Shown here in pieces: positions 1-12,800 of a stretch of DNA of 64,000 bases. Under the pieces are notes generated by a model. It searched no databases, was not told the origin of the DNA, and worked only from the letters and a program-made list of their open reading frames with translations. Within the stretch, counting starts at the first letter, position 1; the number at the start of each line of letters is the position of its first letter. The position numbers and the translations under genes were made by a program. Source of the stretch: Anisakis pegreffii (lineage: Eukaryota > Nematoda > Chromadorea > Rhabditida > Anisakidae); assembly GCA_035041965.1 (NCBI GenBank), contig JAPYMA010001073.1, forward strand, positions 51,703-115,702. Direction: 5' to 3'.

Positions 1-1183
1 CCATCAAACTTCAGAAACTGAAATCAAATCTAAACTCAAAACTGAAAACAGCTGCTCCAACATCACAGATAATCGCTTGAGCTAGTTTGACACATGCCGG
101 TCGTTTGTTCAAATAATGAAGGTTTCAGTTTGGATTCAAACAAAATCATCAATTCACCGAGTGAATCAATTGTGAGATAAACTAATTCATTGTCTATTGA
201 ATACAATAGGCAGTGAATTTAATCAAGTAGAGCATCATTCCACTCAACTCGGACTTATTCAAAATAATTTACCATTCATTTACATATTTCATATTGAACA
301 CTGGAGATATTCTTCGGGACAATATTCCACTAATCAAGAACAGGTTTTTGGAAGTCAGAAATAAATTTACACATATAATCACAGATGATCTATGTTTTAT
401 GAGCTATTCCAGCAAATGAGTAAATGAAGATACATTTAATCAGTCTATCACTCGAGCACTCAACAAAATAACAAAATCGAATAAGTCCATCTCAAGTGAG
501 AAATCAAGGGAGACTAGCTGAATATCCTGAAACGAGCAGCTTAATCTAACTTACATGATTTAATACAGCTTAATCCTTCATCATCAAACCAACCATCCCT
601 TAATCCTGTTGTCCTCTTAATCCAATCCTAACCCATAGCACTTTCTTGCAACTCACTGAACATACCTTTCAAGATACTTAATCCCAGTTGATTGAAAAGA
701 TAATCCAAATCAAAAAACAATAAAGATTAAGCGTTGAACTACTCGATGGAACAAACTAAAAAGAGGATCAGATAAAGATGCGGTCGAATGAAGTCATGTG
801 ACGATATCATTTTATGATAAAATTAGCGACACTGTGGCAGTTCTATCGAATATCTCTAATATTCAAATGTCATCATTTCCACAAAAAATATTAAGCTGTC
901 AATCAAAGTCGCCTGACTGCAAGCTTATGCTTTAGTACTGCAAACTTACATCACCCACAAGCAGAGAGTCCCATTGAATATGACTCGTATATCTTGCAAA
1001 TCACTTACAATCAACGAAACATTCTTCTATATCAGAATATCCTCAAAACGGACGAAATTTTTTGCAGAACTATCAGAAGAGATGTAAACCTGAATGATCT
1101 GATGACCACACTATCTCATAGAACATTTCTCGGTGTTTCTGAAATTTTTTTGAAACATTCTTGATTATAGAATTACCACTTAC

Positions 1184-1245
1184 GTCTCACACTTCTGCGT
1201 GTTGATATACGGTTCCGTTGAATCAAAAAATGCATATAGCCCATA
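1184..1245 (-). CDS. Candidate downstream exon of the minus-strand gene
   Basis: A 62-nt segment lies between a weak acceptor (gactcag at its right edge) and a strong gtaagt donor at its left edge. It starts with one nucleotide of a split codon and ends in phase 1, so it could follow the 3774-3870 exon, which ends with two nucleotides. In that frame it begins MGYMHFLIQ and continues Arg-rich. A second frame is also open, with DSTEPYIN in the middle. I cannot match it to a DH domain. It may be a chance combination of splice-like motifs. Confidence 0.25.
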
Positions 1246-2484
1246 CTGAGTCAACGATTATGAATTTGAATCTAAATCAAAATCACTCAACAATTATGAG
1301 TCAGTACAAAAATGAATGCGGAATGCTGAACGTTCGATGATGACCAACAAAGAGGCAGAATACTTAATTCTAATCAGATGATAGGAAATAACCCAAGATC
1401 ACACGTTATCCAATTCAACGTGATCTTGTCTAAACAATGTAATCACGTTCATCAGTAATAATCACCGTGGAATGTGTGCTTGGAGAGAAGACGCAGTGAA
1501 AGCAATGAATAATATCACTGAGTGATTATAAACTGACTTCAAGACTGCTGATAAGTCAAATGCTTAATTGCGTTTTTAGTTTCGTCTTCTATCGAAGCCA
1601 GAATTAAAGTTTTTGAGCATTTCATCGTGTATAACAACAGAAAATGTCGCACACCCAAATAAGTCAACAAATCTTATCATAATTTCTCAGTTCTTATCGA
1701 TAACGACTCTAAAGCAGTCCTGCTGAATGACATCAGTGAACAAGAACGATGATCTCAAACAATAGCAACACTTATTATCACCACCATAACAATGATAAAA
1801 ACAGACAACTGATAGTGCTATTTATCATAGTCAAGAAAGACTGACTGACTGCACTGACAATTCAATGATTCAAGGTTCCAACTCAAGGAATCATAAGACT
1901 TAAAAATTTCTAAGATAAGTTCTCTAATAGTAAGATTTCAAAAATCTTATAATTTTGCACGAAAAGTTAATTTTTCGAGTTTTCTACTTTCAAGTGCTTA
2001 ATTTATCAATAGCAATCAAGCCATGGTAGCTGCAAATCATCACACTTATGATATCATGTCAAATTTGAGTCAGTTAAGAAACCTGCGTTCGAATTTTTAG
2101 CTAATATAACAAATCTCAGTTATAACATGCTTCCAGCCTTTTCAAGTGATCAGTGAAGTTCGCAAAGAAAAACATAGATTTGAAATGAAACAGTTTTCAG
2201 TTCAGTTACTATCACTTTGCAGAAAAACGAGGATAAATATGAAATTTTATGATTCAAAAGTTTTGTTTTCTGATCACGTCACACACTAATTCGAATATCC
2301 ACTAACTCACTTCATACAGTCATAGAAATAGACCAATGAACAACATATAGACCAACACTAATGTGTACGCTGCAACGTTATCAACTACATACCAAACATA
2401 CCTATTACTCATCTAAAAATCAAAAAACAGTTATCAGTATCACTACTGTTTCATGCACTCCATTGATGTTCTATTTATATCACT

Positions 2485-2781
2485 ATGCATACTTGTGTTA
2501 AAAACAAGTATCAATATTTTTCTGATAAGACAAATTATAACTGCATTCTCGCAAATCAATTTCTCAATTCAATCGGAATCCCGATAGCTGTACAAGAAGA
2601 AAAAGACTTGCAAAATAAATGTCTTGGTGACGACAGCACTTGCATATCTCAATATCAGATTCTAATTAAACACGATTATGATTCAGCTATTCTCATGACT
2701 GATAACACGTCATACGTTATAAGTCTCATGCTTTACGAGATTATAAATGGAGACTCACATTCAAATCGTTCTTTTTATTAA
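2485..2781 (+). CDS. Open reading frame of 98 codons, unknown and possibly chance
   Basis: An ATG-started uninterrupted frame on the strand opposite the main gene, beginning MHTCVKNKYQYF. It has mixed polar composition, no low-complexity tract, no clear signal peptide or membrane segment and no recognised motif. No splice acceptor, poly(A) signal or neighbour supports expression. In DNA this rich in A+T a frame of this length is expected occasionally by chance. If real it would be a small intronless gene downstream of, or nested in, the main gene. Confidence 0.2.
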   Translation: MHTCVKNKYQYFSDKTNYNCILANQFLNSIGIPIAVQEEKDLQNKCLGDDSTCISQYQILIKHDYDSAILMTDNTSYVISLMLYEIINGDSHSNRSFY

Positions 2782-3773
2782 TATTATTCCTTACATTACA
2801 AATTATTACATATGACCACATTACTAATACCTCATCTTATTATTCCTCTATTGACGTTATTCTATCAATATTTGTGTTTTTTCAACTTGATTCGATGTCA
2901 CTGGAATAAACTGATGAACCAATGTACAGATCACTGAGTGAATTTGCTATTTCCAAGTTTGTCATCATTATTATATCCCTATTATTGATATCGAACTATT
3001 TCCGTAAGTAGCGAACTAATGAGCCATTGAAAGTCAGCAAAAGTATTGTTAATTAACAGTTTATCATTTTCAAACTACCTGTTGTCGCAGCAGTGAATTC
3101 TCTGGCGTTTGACATATTAAATTCCGATTGAACAAAAACAAAACATCAACGTCACAATATCATATCATGACATTACAAGAAGAGTTTGAAATATCCTAGA
3201 ACTCTGCTACTGATGATTAAGTAATGAAAGGATCGGAACTGTTCCATTGAATAAATAGATGTAATGTCACATCCATCCATGCATGTAACCAACAGATTAA
3301 ATATCAGACTTTCTGATTAGCACTCAACTGATAAATGAATATCACAGCCCTGAAACGAAATGTCTTGCCATTCAATTCCACTAATTGATACAAATTCTCA
3401 ATCCACCACCTATCATATGAAAGCATATGAAAGATGAGACCAATTAGCTCAATTTCATTGTAGTTTGACTCGAACGATCAAGCTTCCGAAGAAGCAAAAT
3501 CTCGCAAGATAATGTCAAAATGCGGTGAATTCAACAAATGATCTAACTGAATGTCTTCTGCTCTCAAAACTTAGAACGCAACTACACTTAAATCGATTAT
3601 TCACATGAATTTTAATATTTGTTCAATATTCATTCAACCAGCAATTACAACTCATGACGAGTTTATGTCCTCTATCATCACCTAAGTCACATTCTGCCTT
3701 CCTTAACATCCTTCTTTTCATACACCTAACGATATAAGCGTAGGGGAATCATCCGGCCTCTTGAAAAACTAAC

Positions 3774-3870
3774 TTCGGTGGCTGATTTGGCGGAATTACG
3801 GATATAGGGCTACTCTCTTTGATCACCCAATGACTTCTAGACTCAAAACGAACCCGAAAATATACTCTGC
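3774..3870 (-). CDS. Exon directly after the Ras-binding-like domain of the PLEKHG5-like gene
   Basis: The acceptor is caatttatcag at the right edge. The exon begins with two nucleotides (GC) that complete the G left by the 5116-5307 exon, giving the junction VVR-G-RVYFRVRFESRSHW. It continues through a basic and then Pro-rich stretch (ISVIPPNQPP). The preferred donor is gttagt, which leaves two nucleotides; the same hexamer is used after 28133 and 32206. If the donor is not used, the frame runs on for eight codons (KLVFQEAG) to a TGA at 3749-3751. That would end the protein right after the Ras-binding-like domain, without a catalytic module. The exon could therefore be internal (3774-3870) or an alternative terminal exon (3749-3870). 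Confidence 0.65.
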
Positions 3871-6800
3871 CTGATAAATTGAACATACGTCCAATATCTT
3901 TCAGAATAGCTGCCTAAAAGAACCGACAATATTGAACCAGTAAACTTAGAGGATCACTAATAAAGAACGATTTCAACGGATGTAAACGGATAGGTCCTCA
4001 GCAATCGGCACATTAAATATTCCACAACTAAGCCGTAAACAATGCCCATTGCCACAAATACTTTGCATACTTCAGCAAAACCGAATACTAATCAAGTAAA
4101 TAATCATAACAACGCTAAAGTTGTGCCGATCGGCATATCATCCGCTTAATAATAAGTGTCCGAAATGATATGTAAACCTTCGAATTTTGATAATTCTAAC
4201 TAAATATCAACAGAAAACACAAAATGCAACTGGAAACTAATATGTTCTCGCAAATATCACCAATGATGATAGATCATGAATAAAATCAAATTAGAGTTTC
4301 ATGATGAGCACGGATTTGCATCTGAACAATATCATCAAACACCAATCCATCAGAGAACAGAGACAAAGTAAGTAACAACAACTGTACAAACTTCCAGCCA
4401 AGCATTACATTCTCAAGAGATTTTCAATACTCTTTAAGAAACACAATCCCTAATTCAACTCCACTGTCAGTTTGCGTGCTGTACACAGACGAACAATGAA
4501 TGAATCGCTCGAATGCCACATTATCAATATAACTTATCGAATAATCTCACTCAAAAAAATTACTTCAAATGAATTTGATTCGTAAACAATTCACAGAAAT
4601 TTTCATGGTTCAGAGTTATTCGACCGAAAATGATCAATTTATACGCTACAGAGAAAATTTGGTGCACTTGCGTTGGCTGGATTTGATTTGAAATTATTCA
4701 GTTGCTGCTGAAAGCTGATATCTCGAATGAACTTCGAACGGATACGAAATAGAGCAGATATCTGAGCTTTTCACTTAAGCGGCTGAAGCTATCCTAGGAA
4801 ATCTATCGCAAAATGAATACGATTGATAGACATTACATTACGGTAGTGCATTCAGATAAAAGATTATATCCATTATCACGTAACGATACACTGCTATCTC
4901 TTATTCTGGATATTGTCTAGCTTCCATAATATCACCAAGTTGCTAGGATACAGATAGCTTGCATGCGGAGATCCTTCAATTCCATCGGAAATCCATTGAC
5001 ACGGATGATGATGACAATAATGATAATAATGATGCTAATAATGATAGCAATGATAACGCAAACAATATCAATAAATCAAAAAAGTGCATGCATAAAAGTG
5101 AAACGAAATTCGAACCTCTGACGACAATCCGATGTCCAGCCAGATATTCGGCCTCGCATTTGTCGGGCAAAGGGGTTCGTGAGTTCTCCACAAAGAACGA
5201 CACGCTATCTGGCGATAAACCCCATTGTTTCAGCTTGTGATCGAGGCATTCATGAAGTTTTTGCCTCGGTAACGGTTGAACCTTGTCCATTGTTCCGAGA
5301 ATTCGCCCTGCAATCAGCTCATAACTAAACAATTTCAGGTTTCTATAGTGACACTGATGCTACTGATTCCACTTTGAATGCGTTCATTTCATTTGAACCT
5401 TCATCAATTACTCATATTCGCTTGCCAGAAGCATAGCATAACTGAGTGAACTAAGCTACTTCATACAGATCAATGACTTTGTTTTAACTGACTAAATACT
5501 TGAATTCAAAAACTCATCAGTACGATCTCCCCATGGAAGAATCACTAAAATTCATACAACTTCGAATCTCCTCCGAATCAATCGAGTACAACAAAATCAC
5601 TAGAATATATGATTATGACAGAACAACAAAAGGAAGCGAATACAGACCTTCTTCATCAACATATTCAACATTGAATGTAGTACACTGTTCGAGCCGTCGA
5701 TCAAGTTCCATCGAAGGGTAACGACTCTGAAAAAGGATTTCTTTGAAAACTTTGATCAATCACCATCTCAATTATAATCACGGGAAGGCAAACACTACTC
5801 AAAAGAACTTCTCCAGTTACTGATTGAAATATACACCATCAACGGTGACTGACAGTCTTTTCATTGAAGTATCACCGTTTCGTATTTCCAGCTGTCTTTC
5901 TAGGACACTGTCGAAATATTTCCTCAAACCAGTAGTTCTTGTCTGCATTCCGAAACATTTTGGAACCATTTTTTTTGAGAGAGAGAGAGTAAAAAACTTG
6001 TCACAATCAACTTCTCTGAAACACTAGAGGTAATATGAACTGCTCAAATAAAACTTATGCAATACGAATTCTCCTGCATAAATGCAACAAGATATGAACG
6101 TATCACCATCCTGCCCACAAGAGAATAAGATTTGTTTTCTTAAACCTTCATTGAGATTGATGAGTGAGATAGACAGACGTACACTTAAGAAATGTACCAC
6201 CACCACTTTGCACAATGGCTCGAAAGCAAACACCGATTGAAACTTAAACTTTGCAAAATCTCCAAGCCCAAAAAATATGATACTAATGGGAATGCTCGTG
6301 AAATGGAAGAGTTAAAGAGCTTCTGACTACGACGACGAAAATGAAGCAAGAGAAGATAAAATCAAAGAACTCTCAACAAATGCAATGCTAACAAAATGAT
6401 AATAAATTAAAAAATAATGAGAGATAACACAAACAATTACAACAACGAAAACGATCCTACTGAATAAATGATTGAAAGACTGAGTGAAGAATCGAATGCA
6501 TCGATGAAGACTTATTGTTATTTGTCGATGTTCACTCGTCATAATACACATAAGTTCATGTTTTATAAATGTGTATTTCTGCAACTAAACGAAACAAAAA
6601 AATTTCTTCTCAGTTCACTGATTCTTCATGCCTATTTGTTTGTCTATTTCTTAGGTAAACAAACTTGTTAAGTAACGAACTGAGCCACGGATGTGCCACC
6701 ACATCTCTTCCTTCACTACTCCACTATCGGAAATTCAATGAAATGCAACCTGATAATCCCCCCGGCCCACCTAACAGTGCAAAGCGCAAGAAGCGAACTC

Positions 6801-9800
6801 AAACAGTATGATCAGAGAACACAAGTAGAAACTGAATACTTTCCAACAGCAAAAAATTGCTCAAAATTTCCACAAAAATCTCAAAATACCACCTATTTAA
6901 CAGAAATATATCTGTATATCACCGCAAAAATTCAATATCCTGAAAAAAAAACAAAAAACAAAAACAAACAATCGCACAGATTTGGATGGCAGGTACGGTT
7001 GGTTACCTTTTGTAAAGTGACACCATCACTGAGTGAACAGCTACGATTCATTTAGTTCAAAATATATTATATAGAACACTTACGATATGATACACATCAC
7101 AATAACGTCAGAATATTTTTCTTTCCATTTTTCAATAAAACAGTTTCTTTTTTGACTTCTAACAGCACGAATAATTTTTCCATTTCAAGCTGTTCATCGC
7201 TTCTAAAATATTATTTGCGAAAAATGCGCAATTAAATGGCAGGAAAATGGCTCAAACAAACGGAAAGAAGACAAATTTTCCATTGTTTTGGAATTTTCAA
7301 AATCTCGAATTCAAATCTCAAAATCACATTTTCAAATCTGTTATTTTCTAATAACAGCGTGACAATTCAAACGATAATGACAATTCACTCCATCATTCGA
7401 ACTAAATTCCACAAAAAGCAAAACGAAATTCCAACTCTTTGCTCAACACTGCTCCAGTAAACCATCGAACGACGACACTAGCATTGAAGTATCGAATTGC
7501 AGCAGCACTTCGGAACGAACGCAGAATCGCTATTTCATCAAGTAATCCATAGTTCTTGTCTCCTCTTTCAACACCATACAAAAAGCGCTCTTCACTGCTC
7601 TTTCACTCTTCTATATTCCTCCTAACTCGATAAAAAAAATCTCGACAAAACTTTTCTTCACGTTATCTTCATTACCGCAAACTCGAACTCATCTATAACC
7701 TCATCAATCTAATTTAAGATTTCATTTCACACAAGTCTACCGAAACCTCAAGTTGAATACAATGCTTCGAAGTTGACATTAAGCTGAACAACGAACCTGT
7801 TTTTTGCATTAGCTCAAATTTGATCAATTGATAACGAACAAACTCATGTCAGTGATATATTGCCACAGACGTTATCATATCAGTCTATTAGCTCACAATC
7901 AGTATAATCAGCTGGAAGCCCCTGAGAGCAATTCAAATTCAATCTCTTCACATGTTATTCAGCGTGATCCTCAATCCTATAGCTTAATCAAAACAAATGA
8001 TAAAACGTAACCAAAACACATAAATCTAAATGACATCATTGTGGCCGCTGATTAAACGCAAACAAAACCCATTGTAACAGACGAAAACATCTGTAAATTG
8101 GAGAATCGAATGCTTTCTGAAGACAACGACGATCACTTACACGAATTAATCTGAATTTTTGCGCATTTCCAGTCTCATAATATGATTCAAAAATTTAGCA
8201 CAACAAACGCAACACAAAATTTATCTCAGTTCCAATTTGTACCAGCAGCATCACACACTAAATACCTTGATGAAGTGTTCTTCTCAGATATACGCTTCAT
8301 CTCATAAACCATGAAATTGATTCCCAAAAAACAATCACAACTAAACAAAAATTCCAGATTTCACGAATCTAATCAATCTCAAAATCTTCACAAATTCTCC
8401 ATCTACACATACAGATATATTTCTGTCAAAATAGACATTTTTAGCCGAGCCGTGTGAGCTGAGCCGTAAGAAATTGTTCACCTTAAGAAATATAAATGAA
8501 TGATAGGTCGTAATGGTTACAAGGACTAAAACGATCAAAAAGAGGCCTATCTACCTGAGAATCACACAGTTATCAAGTAAAAAAAGAAAGAAGGAAACAT
8601 CCAGTAATTTCATAGTTCAATAACCATTTCCACCCGCATATCGCCGCAGTTCAAGCAGGTATACCTACTACTGCCTTAACTATGCAATAGAATGTGAACA
8701 ATCAAGCTCAATTACCATCTTATTTCTTCATTTCATTCCTCTCAGAATCTGCTGCTGCTATTAGTGTGTTATTATTACTGCTTGCTATTATTATGCATTA
8801 CTTTCAGAGTGCATTTGCTAATTATTGCATACCAACAAAATTCACCGATTCTATTCAAAAAGATCACCATCATCATCATCATCTTCTCTCTCATTCGATG
8901 AAATCAGATAGATCATTTGAAAAAACTCGAAATGACCATGAACGATGAATATTCTTTCTTCACCCAAAATTTTCCTATGCCTCATCACATCTTGAACCCT
9001 TCAACAGAACACTATTATCCTACTCTTATCAGCAGTATCAAACTTTCGTGGACATAATGTAATCAACTGACTTTCTTTCAAAAAACTTATCATCTGACAA
9101 TGAATATTTTCAATAGTTTCTCTAAAAGATTGGTTTTCCATTCGTGAAAGGATATCAAATCACGCCAATCACCAACAATTACACCTACTTTGCTTTCTCA
9201 CTAACTACCTGGTAACAATATAGTTATTATATCATGCTATACTATCAGTATTATGAATGTTCAACTATACTAAATCTCATTTTCCCCTCAGTTCAATCGC
9301 AAATCCTATTCAAGTACGCCGTATTACAATTAGGGGGAGAGGATTTGGCCTTAAAGGTTTGTCCGATCTGGTACTGAAGAGATGCAATCCTACATTCCAA
9401 TCCTACCGAAGATTTCCCAAATTTTCCAAGTTATTCCGAATTCACACAGTATCTTCCTCAATCCCATTGCGTCGCCAACAAAACACTCGCTATCATACTC
9501 ATCAAAACCGAATTATCTAATAAATAGATCTTATGAGATGATCTGAAATTCTAATGAGCAAATTCACATCGCGAATGTAATAATTTCAACTCAAAATTGC
9601 AATATTATTACTATTGTATTGTATTGTACATGAACGATTCAAAAACAAACCATACACACTGACTTGACTGCATTGTGAATGTTGATCGATAAACATGTTT
9701 GATCAGATAATACAATTAATCGATTTGTTGTGTATTTATTATAGACCTATTGCTACTATTGGTACTGCGCACCTGCCTGCTCTATGAATGATTACATGAG

Positions 9801-12800
9801 CGGATAAACGAAATGAGAGCAGGCGGATCAGCTCTAGTTAAGAGCGATTTACAGACGGTTGTAAAGTTGAGTGTCAACGAGCTTGTTCGCATAGATTTTA
9901 TGTGAAAAATGCGCCTTTCAGTGAATCAATCATAAATCATGCACGCTCGACAAACACTTGTTTTACATTACTGATGAGTGAATTTTATGAAGATATTTAT
10001 CACATCATCATTACACATCCTATAGATCTTATTCGATGAATTATTAGAATGACTCAAAACCGTACACAAATCCGAGGTTAGCAAATGGTTTTTTTTCAGG
10101 GATATTCGAGGAAATTTCGGAAAACGCTAAAAAAAATTCGAAAGGAAAACTTCATCAGAAGAAACTTCAGCTTTGTGCATCTAATAGAGTTTTCATATGA
10201 ACAACAGTTTGAGTCGATAATGCGATCATCCAATTCTTCAGAAAACACTTCAGAAAAAGAAAAATACCAAACTTCCTCAAAAAATACCAAACATAGAAAA
10301 TACCAAACTTTACTAAAATGCTAAACCTTACCAAAAAATACCAAAAATGCCAATCTTCACAGAAAAAAAACCAAACTTTCATTCGTCATGTTTGAATACA
10401 ACACTCTCAGTAGTCAGTTGATTATGATTGATGCTCACCGAATTGTACCTGTTCGCTTCATTAATAATATGCTACACACCAATTATATTATATACTCCTA
10501 GTATACTTCACACCAACTGCATTAGATCAACACACCTTACAATGAAAATAAAATTTCACATTATTTACTCGATAAGGTGTTAGAATCTACAAGCAAATAA
10601 ACTCACACAACACAATCAAAAATTCAAACAACTTATACACTTATCCTATGTTTATTCTTATACTTAAATATTCAATCGAATGTAACCAATCTAATAACGA
10701 CGATGCGATCGATGCATCAATCTCAATTCGGTTTCAAATTGTTCATTGCGCTAAGTGAATAAATATTTTAATAACTTTTACCAATATATCTGCGCTATTA
10801 TCTCATAACCACTATGCGTTTGTATACATACACATAAATGCACAACTATTATCCTAGTTGACATGATACATTACCATGGATTCATACATTTTCTACTGTA
10901 TAATATCACCACTCAGTTGATTCTTTCTAATCAAAACTCTCAACTTGTTCATGTCACAGTCACCTTATTTTACTTTAAACAAACTTCTGTTCAAACTCTC
11001 ATCTCTACATTCTCAAAATACAGCTACCTGTATAAATACCTCATCATATACATGTCCTTTCATCACCTGTGGTTCTTACTTACAATGTAGCTAAACCAAT
11101 CAAGAGGATATTCAAATATCAACACTTATAATCAAGCCATTCCTACCAAACAATCCTAGATCTCAGCTAACAATAAGCCAAATATAATATCCCATGAAAT
11201 AAATGTAACATAATCCTGGACCGGATAATGTTATGTACATATACAAATATGTTTGAATTATGTATTGTCTGTTGGATTTACTGGCCGCATTCATCTGCAC
11301 AACGTATGCTGATTTATGCCTCCTACACGACATTCACCCCCACCTATCATAAATATTCAAACCATCAAGTAACGAGAACATCAAACTCTGAACGGCACCA
11401 ATCACTAATTGAAATTCAGAACGTCTCGATAATTTGAGACTTTTAGCAAAAATACTACTAATATGCAAAAGTACCACTTAACCTCATCTAACACAGTATA
11501 CTTGCAGATCGTTTTCACTAATAATACAAAACTAATATCATGGTACCATGGTAACCATCATGATAATAAAAGGTAATAATATAATGGTAATAATATAAAG
11601 TTATAATAATGATAATAACATCATAATAATGGTAATACTACAAAGTTATCAAGGAAATATCTGTGGATGATAACATGATTATACTCTGATCCTATATAGC
11701 AAATCCTTTCCAGATATTCGAGCAAACTTCCTCTATTAACATTACTGATCACTCGACTAGTCCGTTTGCGGTGAAACTATTTACGTCAATAACTTTTTCG
11801 AAACTTCCTGAATGTCACATGGAATTTTTCCGTTGTTTTTGAGAAGCGATAGATTCGTTCGCCTGCTGGACTTTGGATTAACAATTGAACGAAGATATTC
11901 ATTTCCATTGCAGCAAAGAACGATAAACTTAACTCTAATTCAATTTAAGTTATCGTGTTAATTTGTTGTTTATTTGATTAACGCATACAACAGGCGCTGC
12001 TCCCGAAATGAATTCGTCAACAATTTCTAAGCTTCCGATCAGCAGATCATGAAAACACCAAACAGTGATCTCGACGCTCTTCAAAGATCCTCCTCCACAG
12101 GTGAATCACGCGACAAAAAATAAGACAGGTGCCACTTAACATTCATTACTAACTAACGATTTTCATAACGTTCGTTTATCTCACCTGTTCATTACATCAC
12201 AATAATCTACTCTTTCAAAACTTGTCAAGATTTTTCGAAAAATGTTTCTAAAAAATGTCGTACACGACTGCATCCTTTACGGCTTAAGACTGAAAACATT
12301 TGCCAAAATATTCACGGCCCACAACTCGATGCAATCAACTCCTCAAGTGAAGTGCTATTTTGAGGATTGAAATGACTCATCAGTCTATCAATTAGATCAT
12401 ATCGTTAATTAATTAGATCAAAGTCAACATCTAATCACCTTCACATCATCAACACAATAACAGCTGTGTGTACAATCACCTTCCATGATAAAAACCACTT
12501 CCGGATCAACTAAATCACTTAGCACTTAGCTCTGGATGACCTCATCAATTGACCTGATAATCATTAGATCTTCATTTGATCTGATACACGATTGAAAACT
12601 GCAACGCTTCTCGCAAAAAAAAAACAAAACTAAACTAAATGAAGCTTAAGCAAATACAAGTTCTAGGGTCAGTCAATATGCTCACGATCAGTGTATCCTT
12701 CAAAAGAATATTACTCTTCGTTAGAATTCGCGCACACAACCTTATACATTCACTTTCATAATATATGCCAACATAAGAACCACTCCTCCCAAAAAACAAG

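Larger units (their letters stand above)
1..3773. other. A+T-rich non-coding stretch (intron or 3' flank)
   Basis: Apart from the weak exon candidate at 1184-1245 and a 98-codon plus-strand open frame at 2485-2781, I see no gene here. There is no Dbl-homology or PH exon that I recognise on the minus strand, though one would be expected downstream if the main gene is PLEKHG5-like. Confidence 0.6.
5727..9327 (-). other. Long intron of the PLEKHG5-like gene
   Basis: A+T-rich, with a (GA)n run near 5980 and a CAT run near 8868-8882. Candidate small exons at 6750-6770 and 8413-8458 are listed separately. Nothing else supportable was seen; several short open frames on both strands look like chance. 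Confidence 0.5.

Noticed and set aside
4959..5240. Plus-strand Asp/Asn-rich frame
   Set aside because: It is the shadow of the minus-strand Ras-binding-like exon plus a GAT/AAT microsatellite.
6693..7055. Plus-strand frame of 120 codons
   Set aside because: Starts with GTG rather than ATG, ends in Lys/Asn-rich A+T-driven sequence, and has no supporting signals.
9257..9520. Plus-strand basic frame of 87 codons
   Set aside because: Overlaps the phase-consistent minus exon at 9328-9373 and has no splice or termination support of its own.
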